A stretch of 64,000 nucleotides of DNA from Pseudoscleropodium purum (Eukaryota > Streptophyta > Bryopsida > Hypnales > Brachytheciaceae), in the NCBI GenBank assembly GCA_963969395.1, contig OZ017795.1:17236001-17300000 (forward strand), read 5' to 3'. The translations under genes were made by a program, and so were the position numbers. A model generated the notes under the pieces. That model was not told where the DNA came from. It searched no databases and was given only the letters and a program-made list of their open reading frames with translations. This document shows positions 35,386 through 47,440 of the stretch, piece after piece (position 1 is the stretch's first letter; every line of letters begins with the position of its first letter).

Positions 35386-36340
35386 CCACATCTCACCATA
35401 GGATCTTACACCTAACTAGTGTGAAAATGTGTGGAAAAAATTTCAGAATTTTTTACCACATAGATTGCAAGATATTTGTGTTTAAAAGAGAAAAACAAGT
35501 CTTTCAGCACATTGTGGGACTAGATTTTTTGACTTTGAACATTTTTAACTTTAATTTTTTTCACTATAGAGTTTTGATCTTTAAATCTTTATGGTATAGA
35601 ATTGAGTTGAGAGTCTAGGAAAAAAAAATAATCAATCAAAAAAACTTCATTTTTGTTCTGTAAAAAATTGTTAAGTAAAAGTAGGTATGAGATAGAAGGA
35701 AAATCTAAATTATTAATATCTCTAAAATGGAATTAGAATGCACTAATTCCAATGGTAAGATTGTTCTAGCAAGCAAGATAAACCATGTGAAACTTTTCTT
35801 TCGGGAAGACTGTAAAATTTTCATAAGAAATGAATCCTACAAGTTATTTTTTCAAGAAGATGCTCTAATTGCTTGAAAAACAAGATTGTCCATAACTTTC
35901 TTATAAAAAATTCAAATGTAATGAATCAAAGCTTTCCATGTACACAAAATTATAATCTATGAAGAAATTTTCTTTTAAAATTAAAAAATAAAATTTTTGA
36001 AATTCTTTTGCTGCCCTCTGTCCCTTGTTTTGAGCTTATTTGGACATAACTTTTGTTCGTGGGCACTGATTGGAAAAAAAATATATATTACCATGAAGCT
36101 AATCAATTTTCCTATCTTCTAAAAAAGTTTCAAAAAATCAAAAAATCATTTCAGCCTGTAGGTACCTACCCAAAATCCCATTTGTCCCCCGAAGGAACAA
36201 TGGTCCTTTAGGGGTCAAAGCTACTCCATGGACACATGTTGTGTGAAAAATTTTAAGAGAAAAAAAAAAATTCCATTTGTAGTGAGTTGCCCAAAATTGC
36301 TATGTTGTCAAAAAAACCTAGTTTGATCCACTAAGGGTAA
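34428..36340. mobile_element. TTAA-type MITE, family 1 copy A, split by copy B
   Basis: The left end reads CTAATCCCTAAAGG at 34428 and the right end CCACTAAGGGTAA at 36340. Both keep the family ends but have lost the perfect TTAA. Without the insertion at 35246-36218 it would be about 0.94 kb and matches the inverse of 9365-10321 throughout. The insertion is exactly at a TTAA within GGGCCTTAAAGCTACTCC. Confidence 0.8.
35246..36218. mobile_element. TTAA-bounded MITE, family 2 copy B (nested)
   Basis: A 965-bp core flanked by TTAA at 35246-35249 and TCAA (from TTAA) at 36215-36218. Ends are CCCCTAAAGGACCA and its inverse TGGTCCTTTAGGGG. It is inserted in copy A. A pure T run of 56 bases lies at 35330-35385. 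It matches copy C at 32095-33004. No coding sequence. Confidence 0.85.
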
Positions 36341-36716
36341 AAGTTTAAGAGAAGAAATTTGAGTATTCAATCAATGCATGTGCATGGGTGATTTTTCAAG
36401 TTTTATATGCACGTCACAAGTTCTTAAAATAAAGTGATGGTTTTCAAATCACCTATTTTCAAAAGCAGAAAGTTAAAGGCAAACCATAAATTGGTCTTCT
36501 TAAATTTCAATGTATTCGATTTCTGTTTGCCTTTCACTTTATGCTTTTTTTATTTCTGTCAGCGAGGTCAAACAGCGGCCAGTGTGGGACGGGCATGGGA
36601 CGGGCATGGGACGGGCAGACTGGAGGCTGCGGAGTGAGCAATGAAGAGGATGAAAAAGCAATGAAGCGGGGATGGGATTAGTGATTTTTTCATCCGTTGA
36701 GGCCTGGCAAGAGCTC
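36341..36716. other. Upstream region of the prolyl oligopeptidase gene
   Basis: AT-rich up to about 36540, then GC-richer. Three copies of GGGACGGGCAT lie at 36585-36618. No gene of its own. Its nearness to the TATA box makes it the probable proximal promoter. Confidence 0.4.
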
Positions 36717-36728
36717 TCTATATATACC
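36717..36728 (+). promoter_or_regulatory. TATA box of the prolyl oligopeptidase gene
   Basis: CTCTATATATACC followed about 30 bp later by a plausible start region. A first leader exon could run from about 36755 to 36875, where ATCAG is followed by the donor GTGAGC. The coding exon starts 1.9 kb downstream, so a long leader intron would be needed. The link between this TATA box and that gene is inferred. Confidence 0.45.
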
Positions 36729-38635
36729 TTCTACATCGAGCACTCCTACTCCCCGATTGTAAATCCTCATAGCTTTATCGTGCCTGCTGCAAGAGTGATC
36801 TGCTGCATCAGAAGAGTGAGTCGTTGTTGCTGAGCAATTTCATGTGTTAATCTCCAGGCACTAAGTGACCATCAGGTGAGCCTGCTGGAAAGCAAAGCAA
36901 GTCTACTTGCATCGCATACTAGTCTCCCCCGGCCATATCCCTTTCAGATACATGAACTCCATCGCTGGCAATAGTTCATTAGTCAACCAGTCCCCGCGCG
37001 CAAGCGCATGGTCGGCTGCGCGCTTGGATTGGATACTAACGTTTGTTCTCGCAATCCATCGGAGCTGCTTTCGATCTGCCATCGTGCGTTCATAGAGAGT
37101 CAGACGAGAATAAACTTTTCGAAAGCTTTTCAAATTTGTTGCTAGCTCCTTGGTAGTAGTTATAGTGTGACGATCGCGCTTTAATTTCTGTGCAGCCTTT
37201 CGTTGATAGTTGTTGTGCAAACCTTTGCAAACGTTGAATTGCGAACGTCAGGGATGACATGTGAGAGTGAGACGAGTTGTGACGCAATTTTTGTTTTTGC
37301 CATTTTGAATTTTTTGTCGTTCATTCCAAGGTTTAGTGATGCGGAATGTCGGTGTTAACTTGACGCCATGACGTCGTCTCTACAGTGCAAGTATCTTAGC
37401 TGATTCTTGATTCCGTCGCAGCTGATTCTTATCCAATTTCGAACTAAATCGGCGGTGAGGTAGGGGCCGCCGGTGGGGGTTCCGTGCGTAGCGAACTGTT
37501 GTGTGCAGCTGTTGACTCCGCGGTAGTTGTGACGAATGAGTGAAGCGCCAAGCTTATATTAACTTGTCGAAGAAATTAGCTCGAAAGTACTCGACTATCG
37601 CAGAGAATGAACGTGTACCAGGAGTGTCGGAATCGTCCGTCCCAGCTTGTAAAGTGGAAAAAGAAAAAAGAAAAAGCAACAGTCGTTCCCCTTTGTTAGC
37701 TGCGGACATCGTGAAGTTCGTTCTTATTACAAATGCTGTCTTGCAGTCTATGTTACGTCGCCACGCCTCCACCTTATCTGCTTGCTATGTTCTGGAAACG
37801 ATTCTGAGCAAGTTGTCTGAAGGAATGTGGCGAATGCTTTCCTCTTTCACTCCTGACAGATACTCTTGGTGATCCCTCCTGCATACTCTTTTCGACGATG
37901 TTGCGGTGTCTTCGTAAGCAATCGTTCCCCCGACGTGATTCAGCCTCTAGTCTGCCGTAACTACTCCAGCATTGTTCAATTTGCCGCTTGTTTTGGCAGG
38001 AACTATCTTTCTGCTGAGAATCGCATTTCTCTTTGCCTGTTCATTTTATGACTCAGACTGCGAAGAACTTTGTGTGTTGCGATCTGTTTCGAAATGCTTT
38101 TTAGCGGGAAAACGGAGCTTCGAAGCTCGTAGTGGGTAATGCTTGTAGATTTTTGGAAATAATTTAATGTAGAGAGAACTTGTGAAGGGAGTCGACGCAG
38201 AATGTTGCTTTGCAGTCTTTGAAGTGGAAAGGGTGGGAATGAGTGCGTCTACATAGTTTGACTGGTTTTCTTGCTGCCGTTTTCTCTCTCATTGCTCATA
38301 TTTCGAGACGGTTTTCTGTTGGATTTTCGTTAATGCGCGTACTACGGGTGGTGTGCAGTACGTCTGCGCCTGTTTGTCGTAGAAGTGTAGAAAGTCGGAT
38401 ACACTGCTAACTTTTTTAAGGTTATCAGAAATGAGATAATTGTAGAGCTCTTCGAAAAGAAAACGTTGCACTTGTTTGATTAAGCTCCTCGGGAAATAGT
38501 ATTCGAAGAGATTCTCGAGGCTTTCGGAAATCTCGCAAATTCACTCATACGCTGCTTCGTTGAAGCGAATTTCAAACGTGACGGTTGCCGATGCCTTGTT
38601 TAGTTGACAATGTTTGAACTATCGGGGCTGTGACG

Positions 38636-38830
38636 ATGCAGGTCTCTCTCTTCTGGATGCGAACGCTCTTCCCAAGCAGCGCCTCCCTCTCCGAAACAAA
38701 ATTTTCAAGGCTTCTCGGTACCACAACGAACACACTTGCTTCCATTTCTGAAAGAAGGAGGAGGTTCAGTAGCAGGAGGGCAGGTCGTCGCCGCTGCCAT
38801 GGGTTCTATAGGATTACAACAGAACATTGA
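38636..38830 (+). CDS. Upstream ORF overlapping the POP start
   Basis: An ATG at 38636 (second in-frame ATG at 38657) opens a 64-codon frame that is offset from the oligopeptidase frame and ends at 38830, 32 bases inside that gene. The peptide begins MQVSLFWMRTLFPSS and is rich in Ser, Thr and Arg with almost no acidic residues at the start. It therefore resembles an organelle-targeting presequence. As it stands it would act as an overlapping upstream ORF that lowers translation from 38799. A one-base frame difference would instead make it an N-terminal extension of the oligopeptidase. Confidence 0.35.
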   Translation: MQVSLFWMRTLFPSSASLSETKFSRLLGTTTNTLASISERRRRFSSRRAGRRRCHGFYRITTEH

Positions 38831-41800
38831 AGGATTGGAATTCGGCCAGCTGCGATATCCTAAAGCTCACCGTGATGAATCCATGAAGGATGTCTACCAC
38901 GGCGTGGAAATCGTGGATCCTTACCGCTGGTAAGACTACGACGCCCTTACGTGCCTTTGTAGAGTTTATTTCAAGCGGTAGTTACACTAAGCGGGTGTCA
39001 TGAAGGTACAATATCCCGACATACGTTCTCGCTTTTTTCTGAAATACGAAATCGTACCTCACAATTACTGGCACAGGTTGGAAGATCCGGATGCACCTGA
39101 GACGAAAGAATTTGTAGCCAAGCAAGTGGAGCTGGCAAACAGTGTGCTGGCTGAATGCGAGTACCGGGAGACAATGAAGAAGAAAGTCACGTCTCTGTAC
39201 AATTATCCTCGCTATGGATGTCCTTTCAAACGAGGAAACTATTTCTTTCACAGTCACAACTCCGGGTTGCAGGCTCAGAACGTCCTTTACATTCTGGTAC
39301 AGTATTCTGAATTTGTCCTTGGAACTCGGTCATCCCTTTATCCTTTTGGAACGCAATGCTGTTGAAAGGAATGTGATATATATGGTGCATGAGTATAATG
39401 AAATGCCAGTTTTGAGGGCGGTCTGGCGGTCCTTATTGTCCAGTGATGTTTCGCAGGACTCGGTGGACGGGGAGGCAAAGGTGCTGCTTGACCCTAACAC
39501 ATTGAGCGAAGATGGCACTGTGGCTCTTTCAATCAAAAGGTTTAGCGAGAATGCAGAGTTTCTGGCTTACGGATTGAGCACAAGCGGGAGCGACTGGCTG
39601 ACGATCAAAGTGATGCGCGTCCAAGATCGGGTTGTGCAACCTGATACCCTATCATGGGTGAGGTACTGCTACCTTGTGCCTACGTAATTCCATGCCGACG
39701 CAGTGTGAATCCAAGACGTCCAGAGACGTCGTTTTCCATCGGAGTCGCGTCATTTGAATGAACGCGCGCATTTCAGTAATTGATTGAGGTGCTGTGACAC
39801 TTGCAGGTGAAATTCACTTCTATAGTTTGGACGCATGATCACAAGGGCTTCTTCTACAATCGATATCCGCAGCCCAAGTATGTTCTTGTTGTCAACCACA
39901 TTTTCGCACTGTAGTTTAGATCTTGGTATGGTTATGATGTTCTGTTTCGGCTTCCCATTCTGCCTGTCTTGTGAGGATGTTTATGCAGAAATTAGAGATT
40001 CTTGAACGAGTTGTGTATTACTCGTCTTGTAGTTCGCATTTCTTCCCCAGATATTCCGGTTCTGATGATCCGAGTATCCTGGTTGCTGTTTTGCATTTCA
40101 GGAACATGGAGGGCACGAATGTTGGCACTGAGACGGATATTAATCTATTCCACGGACTTTACTACCACTTCTTGGGCACCGATCAATCTGAAGACATTTT
40201 GTGCTGGAGGGACTCGGAGCACGAACTTTGGTTATCTTCAGCCAGAATTTCCGACGATGGCCAGGTAGGGTTTGGTTGACAATTCACATCCATGGTATAT
40301 AGTATCGTAGGCACAAGAACTCGATTTCTTGCACGATTTCAGGGACTTGTTGGTTGGTTTACCGTGCCTTCAAGCTCCTTTCATGTTTCATGACGGACAT
40401 CCTTATGCCTTGCAGTACCTAGTTCTGTCCATCAGAGAAGGATGCGACCCTGTAAATCGGCTGTACTACTGTGAACTTACAACGCTCTCAGGGGGATTGG
40501 CAAGTTTAAGAGACACAAACTCCTTGCTAACTTTCAACAAACTTGTTGACAACTTTGAAGCTCAGTACCAATATGTGGCGAATGATGGCCCCATTTTCAC
40601 TTTCCTCACCAACAAATGTGCACCTAGGTACAAGGTGACAAGAGTTGATATCACCAAGCCAGGTATTTGGTCGGACGTGATCCCTGAGTCAGAATCGGAC
40701 GTGCTTACCACGGTAAGCTGCGTGAATGAGAATCAGTTGCTCGTCTGCTACATGCATGATGTGAAGCACATGCTTCAAATTCATGATCTGCAAACTGGAG
40801 CGTTTCATCGGCGGCTTCCACTGGAGATTGGAAGTGTGACTGACACTTCAGGAAGACGGCAGGATTCCGAGATCTTTATCAATTTTACCAGTTTTTTAAC
40901 TCCAGGAACTATCTTTAGATGTGATTTGAGTGAACCGAATCCGGAGGTGAAGGTATTGCACGAGGTTGGCTCCGAAATATTTGATCGTTCAAGGTTTGAG
41001 ACCAAGCAAGTATTTGTGACTGGTAAAGATGGAACTAAAATCCCAATGTTCGTTATATCCGAGAAGGATCTACTTCGAGATGGTAATCACCCTGCTCTAT
41101 TATATGGCTATGGCGGATTCAACATCAGCCTTACCCCCAGCTTCAGTGTTTCACGCTTGGTCCTCGCCCGTTACTATGGTGCAGTTGTGGCAGTGGCCAA
41201 CATTAGGGGTGGTGGTGAGTATGGTGAGGAGTGGCATAAGGCTGGCTCTCTCCAGAAAAAGCAAAACTGCTTCGACGATTTCATTTCTTGTGCAGAATAT
41301 TTAATCGACAAGGGGTACACACAGTCCAACAAACTATGCATTGAAGGTGGTAGCAACGGTGGGCTACTTGTGTCTGCCTGCATCAATCAGGTAGTGTACG
41401 CACCAATCATCATTCAAGCGGTCACTGTGTACTCGTTGCAAAATGATGATCACCTTGATAAGTTCGCCTTCTAACGCTTCCAGTACAGAGTGTTCTCACC
41501 GTGTAACTTACCTGGCCCTGGTTATTGCAGAGACCTGAACTCTTTGGCTGTGCTCTGGCCCACGTGGGTGTGATGGACATGCTCCGGTTCCACAAATTCA
41601 CAATAGGTAAGCTCTGGCAATGTTATCACCTTCAATCTAAGGCGAATATCCATGTCCTCCTGAAACATTGCCATTGCTGGTTAGTGAGTTTTTAAATATA
41701 CACTACTGCTGACTTTGAAATACGCAATAAACTGAACTTTTGGCAATTTGCAGGGCACGCATGGACCACTGACTATGGTTGCTCTGACAACGAGGAAGAT

Positions 41801-42531
41801 TTCCACAATCTAATCAAGTACTCACTTCACCCTTCCACTCTGCACATTTCTCCTAAACTCAAGAAGAGCCGATAACATCTCAATTACGTTACCAGATCTT
41901 CTTTCAATCCGATAAATTCGATTTCAACATCTGTGAGATAACTCTGTTGCGTACAGGTTTTCGCCAATTCACAATGTCCGGAGACCTTGGGAAGAGCTGA
42001 GCGGAGTGCAGTATCCACCCACGATGCTCTTGACTGCTGACCACGACGACAGAGTAGTCCCCCTACACTCCCTCAAGCTTCTTGCGGTACGCACCTCCAC
42101 ACCAATTTTTTTATATCGAACCTGTACTAAGAATGTGCATATTGCAAAAGTAATAACGAAACACTTCTTACCGACAATGGTGTGTATCAACACGAGATTA
42201 ATAGCTCTGGATTTCAACTCGTGTGCAGATTCTTCAGTATACACTTTGCACCAGCGTGACGAAGATCGCTCAAACAAATCCGATCATTGCTCGCATTGAC
42301 AGAAAAGCTGGACATGGAGCTGGTCGACCCACTCAGAAGACGGTGGGTTTCAATGATAACTGTGTTCGCGTCGTATGTCGACGAGCATTCAAGAATTCAT
42401 TCCAAGTCCCTCTTGCATTTCTAGGAGTAAGGAATCTTTCTAAGCCTTTTACGTCGTCTGTGCAGATCGATGAAGTGAGTGATGCGTACTCCTTCTTCGC
42501 CAAGATGACGGGAGCAATTTGGCTGGACTGA
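38799..42531 (+). CDS. POP: Prolyl oligopeptidase (peptidase family S9A)
   Basis: Cytosolic-type serine peptidase cleaving short peptides after proline. Coding exons: 38799-38929, 39077-39296, 39457-39657, 39807-39877, 40102-40264, 40416-41390, 41531-41606, 41754-41817, 41957-42086, 42229-42342, 42466-42531; all junctions are GT-AG and the phases join without a break. This gives 736 residues, close to the usual 710-730. The N-terminal part ([28 protein letters not shown]) is followed by the beta-propeller and the C-terminal hydrolase domain. The triad is present: Ser575 in GGSNGG, Asp664 in DHDDRV and His706 in AGHGAG. The start at 38799 was chosen for its strong context (GCCGCTGCCATGG) and because no in-frame ATG lies upstream. 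Close to plant homologues over its whole length. It probably encodes an active enzyme. Confidence 0.93.
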
Positions 42532-43379
42532 CCCAAGTGTGCTGAGTCGTCAGCTACGATATCAGCCCAAATCCGGAATCACTGAGGAGTCCGACTACCG
42601 GGATCTTAGGGTGTCAGTTGAAGCCCAATTGTACATAGAGATCCAGTAAAATACGAAACTGATGCTGCTCTTTAGTCACAGAGGCGAAGACGGTAATTGC
42701 GGCCACAATTCAACATTGGACCACTGACACTTCTCCCAGCGGTATCCCTGCTTCTGCAAACAATTTTGACCCATTCGCGGTAACAAACAGAAGGCTTCGC
42801 CATCATAGTATGAATTAGCCTTTTTCGTTTAGATAGTGAAGCTTTTTTGGAAACCCACAGGCGCCTGTGCCTGTATCCAGCGTTGATAATTACATATGTA
42901 CGAAGTCCCAAATTTTAACCTGTGGGCTACAGGAATTTCCATATCATCCCTCTGTCAGATTCTCATCGCCCTGTTGATTTCTTATCACTGCAGCTGAAAA
43001 ATTATGTTCATCAAATCTCTTGTCTGCCGCTCAACAACACATGAAGGCCGGAGTCTTCAACAATATGAGCACTGGTACTTCTTTACACCTGACAGATTCA
43101 AACGATGCACATTACAAACGAAACTCTTCCAGAGTAACAGTTGGGGCGTAAAAGTTGTGCAAAGTGTGCTCTAATGGCCACATAATGCGCATAATGAGAT
43201 GCAGTGTTCGTGAAATACGATGAAGTAGAGAAGAAACCTGGGATTCAGCTTGCAGTAACCGCACAATTTTCCGGCCACTGGTCTTCGAGCAAAAATACGG
43301 TTGTCCGCTGTCACTTGTAGTGGCATGCAACCCCCCATTTTGATATTGCATAAGAAACTCATCAGAGACAAAAATTAGG
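42532..43379. other. 3' region of POP and of the convergent gene
   Basis: About 850 bp between the POP stop and the stop of the minus-strand gene. It should hold both 3' untranslated regions. Short minus-strand frames at 42672-42911 and 43112-43351 have no recognised domains; they could be further exons of the minus-strand gene. Confidence 0.4.
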
Positions 43380-43769
43380 TCACAACAGATTTGGCTCCTG
43401 CACCCAAAGATTTCGCCATAGCTCTATACATTTCCCAGAAATCACACTCTTCCGAATACTAAAAAGCTTCAAGTAATCAGGATCAGAAGCTGTCGGAAAA
43501 GCGGGAGAAGACAGATGAATTGCAAAAACAGGGATACCCTTCCTCTCCAGGTCTGACACGGTAAGCAGAGGCTTGTATTGAGTCGCTCGACTCCATGCTG
43601 CCTTCGAAGTAATTGGTGGGTCGGCAGCATGTGGGCTAAATAGTGGATTGCATTCAGAAAATCCAAATCTGTCAAAGAATCCAGCCACTCTTCTGGCCTG
43701 CTCGATCATTCCATTTACCCACATCAAAGTGCGACTAACGACCAAAATTGGCTCGCAGCTCACGGCCAT
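43380..43769 (-). CDS. Unrecognised small protein, 129 aa
   Basis: A continuous minus-strand frame with ATG at 43769 in a good context (CTCCATGG) and TGA at 43380. A TATA box on the same strand lies about 210 bp upstream of the ATG, fitting a leader of some 180 nt. The peptide starts MAVSCEPILVVSRTLMWVNG, is mixed in composition, and has no obvious transmembrane segment or signal peptide. I recognise no family. It is convergent with the oligopeptidase gene. Support is the open frame, composition and promoter geometry only; it could be one exon of a longer gene. Confidence 0.4.
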   Translation of the reverse strand: MAVSCEPILVVSRTLMWVNGMIEQARRVAGFFDRFGFSECNPLFSPHAADPPITSKAAWSRATQYKPLLTVSDLERKGIPVFAIHLSSPAFPTASDPDYLKLFSIRKSVISGKCIELWRNLWVQEPNLL

Positions 43770-43976
43770 GGAGAACGCTGCCTCCTAAAGCTCTACTTCT
43801 CGCAGTATAGGAGGGGACAGATTGTGGATTGCAAGAACGCAGACAGAAGTAAGAAAGTTGCGAACGAGAGGCAATCGACAGGGAGTTTGACTGCAATTAC
43901 GTACCGGGGAGAAGATGCTGCCGGCACAGGTCCACAAGCGCCAATGACAGGGTTTCGTTTGATGTTTCGAAGATAT

Positions 43977-43986
43977 CCCTATATAC
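43977..43986 (-). promoter_or_regulatory. TATA box for the minus-strand small gene
   Basis: The minus strand reads GTATATAGGG here. A start of transcription about 30 bp on would precede the ATG at 43769 by about 180 nt. A minus-strand frame from 44096 to 43785 covers this box and so is probably not coding. Confidence 0.4.
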
Positions 43987-44100
43987 GGTGGGTATCCCCA
44001 AACCCTCACCGCCTTAATGGGACCAAAAGTGTCCTCACAAAATATGGAAGTTCTAATCGAAGTGCTGTAACTTCTGCATCGGATTTCAAAATTCAATAAA

Positions 44101-44615
44101 CCTTGGGAAATCTGCGCTCTCTCTTCTAGTTTGGTTTGTAGAATTGTCAGATCAATCCAAGATCAATCCAAGATGTACCGATTTTTTTAGAAGCCATTCA
44201 TAATTCATGGGTTCAATTTGAGTTCACCAAATTGCATTTTGATGATTGCAATCTCAAGGGCTTGTATCTCCTTCATCCAATGTTCTTTTTCAATAAGCCT
44301 TGTTGTTTTATGTTTCCCTTGAAGTCCAGTTATAGTTTAGAAGCACTTTACAATTTAATTTTTTTCATTTGAGTAGGTTTTAGAAATCAAATTTGACCTC
44401 CAAATGTGTTGCTAGGAAAATTTTAGCACTACAACATTATAATCTTGCAATCTATGTAGTCAAATGACTTCAAATTTGAATCATGTCATCTATAATACAT
44501 ACACTACAAGATTGCATGGTTGAGATTTCTTCACCTTAGTGAAATTTTAGACTATAGCACTTCAAAAACAATGATATTTTTAAACCCAAAATGGCCCTAG
44601 GCCTTGAGGGATTAA
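44101..44615. mobile_element. Possible TTAA-type MITE with only one clear end
   Basis: A right terminus GGCCTTGAGGGATTAA ends at 44615 and resembles the inverted ends of the TTAA-bounded families. AT-rich, non-coding DNA lies inside it. No left end was found and the interior does not match the other families here, so the start given is only the limit of the AT-rich block. Confidence 0.35.
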
Positions 44616-47440
44616 AGTACACTCTAAGGTACATAAGCCCCCAAATGGTATAAACACATACTAAAAATAGTCAGAGTAAAATATTGCAACTTTTAATTAC
44701 AATAAAGTTATTGTAGTTGGATACAAAAGCTTCAACAGTCACATAACATGAAGATTTAAGTTATTGATAAGCCTTGCTACTCTTTGTTGCTTTACAAGCT
44801 TGCATATTTTTTGGAATATTAATAACACGATTTTAGTTCTATTCCTTCACTTCTGATACATTGAGAAGAGGAGCTTTTGAAATACAACCATTCCTTTTAG
44901 CAGGATGTTAAATCCATCCCATGAAGGTGGACTTGGGCAATATAGCCTAAGATGATCCCCTCCTTGGACCATAGGATCTAGTCAAGCACGGGAATGGAAA
45001 GACCACAACCTTGCAAGATTACAACCATGACAAAACCAATGACAACAATGACAACCCATATTCTTTTCAAGGTGACAATTTTAGGGTTTGGGGCAGCGAC
45101 TTAGGATTTTAGGTTTTTTTATTTATAATCTAATTTTCATATCCCATATTGTTTGTTTTACCTCTAACCATCCCTTATGTATATAAAGAATTATAAGTCT
45201 TTTCAATTCAAACACAAATCATGAATGGCTTATATGAAGCAAAGTGAAGTAGATGTAATTTCATGCCACATTAGTGTGGATCTATTTCAAATGGACAATT
45301 TTACATTCTACAATTAGAAAAAAAAACAATGTTTGAACAACTTTTTCAAGTTCTACTAAGACAACAATTTGTTGTGCAAACATTTTTTGAAGTCCTAAAA
45401 GAATATATAATTAAATAGGCCCCCATCCAAATGAAATTTTTGATACCTCTAAAATGATTCAAATATCCATTTTGTGCAAAACATAGTTAGTAGATGGACA
45501 TAGGTGGAACTTCATATGTCCTACAAGAACTTTGAAATGTGTTGTTTGAATTTTGCCAAAGAACTCATTATTTGGATACCATTTGCAAAACTTATATATA
45601 AAGAGCCAAAATTTTGTTGGCACATGTTCAAAGCCTTTCTTCAAAATTAGATACATATTGATTTAGGAAATACCGTATACAAGGTGATTATGTCTTCAAT
45701 AGTGCATTTAGGTGTCCCTACTTTAAAGTCTAAAACCATATTTGCTTATCTTCATTTAGGCAGCTCAAAAGAAAGTTATCTAATTAATTTCACATCATTT
45801 TTTGAAATGACTATCCACTAATTAGTATACACCTAAATACTAATGTTTTGAAATGGTTTACTTTTAAAATTTAAATTGCACAAAACCTCAATTTTCCATT
45901 TTTTCATTATTGGGATATATTGAATTATTCTATTAGTGCATATGACACTAATTGACCAAAGTCATACAATTTTAAATTTGCACAAGTTGAGATACTATTG
46001 TATAAAATAAATTTTTATCCAAATAATATGTTTATAGTGATCTAATGTTGTGTCCTTACACATTGTAATAAGATAAATTGTTGAATACTACATTCACTCT
46101 TCTTCGAATCCTTGTAAAAAGTTTGGATGAATAATGTATGTGGGTGATTATTACAATGACAATCAAAGCATTTTCAAACTATCAAAGAATGGTAATAGAC
46201 TTCATTATGGGTGAAACAATTTACATATTATTGCATATGATTGGCATTTTAGATTAAATTTTGCATTCCTTAGGAAAGTTTATGAAAGGATTTGATTTTA
46301 AAATATATTTTAGAAAGTTCAAAGATACTTATTTTTTCTTTCTTTATGGATTTTAGTAATTAGACAATTTAGATTTGCTTCAGTTGTGTTTTGCCTTGTT
46401 TTAGTGACCTTACAAGACCTACTTTGGCATACTTTAGTTTCAAATTTAGTTTGATTGAAATTTGTCTTATTTTGGTAAGTTTGCTACAGTCTAATTTTCT
46501 ATAACCTTTTTAACTTCAATTTTGAATTTACTTTGTTTTGGTGAGTTCATGATTTGATTTGGTACATTTTGGCATCAATGTTTCATTTGTTATTTTGATT
46601 TATTTTGAATTAGTCATTGGTATGATTTGATAAATAGGTCTCAATCTTAAAATTGCTTTGATTTGGGCTTTGTTTTTAATGAGTTGGTTTTGATTGGATA
46701 CAATTTTGCTTCAAAATAGTAGCATACATGCCTAAGTTGTAAGTATTACAATGCTCACATACCCTTTTAGTTTTCATATGTTTATCCAATGTTTTTGAAA
46801 CTTAAATATGCATTAAAAATGAATGATGTTATTAAAGTTTCTTTTATATGTATCATATTAAATTGTTGATTGTTGTAAAAGAGGATTGAAGACTATCAAG
46901 CTAAAGCCTTTACAACCATATTTGTCTTGCATACTAATTATTTTGTTGTTACTAAATAAATGTGTCTTATTTTATCTTTGATCATTTTTATAGTATTATG
47001 TAGCATGGTCTTTGGTAATGGAGGTTCAACTCCATCATCAATGACTTCAATAGTGAAAAAGTTTCATAATGCATGCTTCAAATTTTCTTTATTCAAATGA
47101 TACTATCACATATACATGTATGATTTTGAAATTTTTGTTCCACTTTTACATGCCAATTCCAACCCTTAAATCCCAATTCCACACCTTTGTTGTAGTAATG
47201 TAGACTTATCTACAATCTTGTAAGAATGCTAAGGCCAAAAAGTGGTCAACGGAGGTCTTTCCAAATCACTATTGAAATGAAAAATTTACACACCTACTAG
47301 TCCAAAAATTAGATCATTTTTGAGTGACTACCTTGATCGTAGGCCAACATCTTTCCAAAATTAAGTGTGAAATCACATGACCTTTTGAATCAATTCTTTC
47401 CATTGATTTTTAACATAGTCAACACAATTTAATTTTGTGT
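44616..47440. other. AT-rich intergenic DNA
   Basis: Nearly 3 kb with no gene, RNA or repeat boundary that I can support. Confidence 0.45.

Noticed and set aside
36903..37220. Minus-strand ORF of 105 codons near the POP promoter
   Set aside because: It lies in the proposed leader intron, has no recognised domain and no promoter of its own.
37540..37872. 110-codon plus-strand frame upstream of POP
   Set aside because: It has no ATG near its start; the nearby ATG is in another frame with an early stop. Its composition is that of a leader or intron.
41174..41386. Antisense and out-of-frame ORFs over the POP and GTE exons
   Set aside because: They are shadows of well-supported coding exons in other frames.
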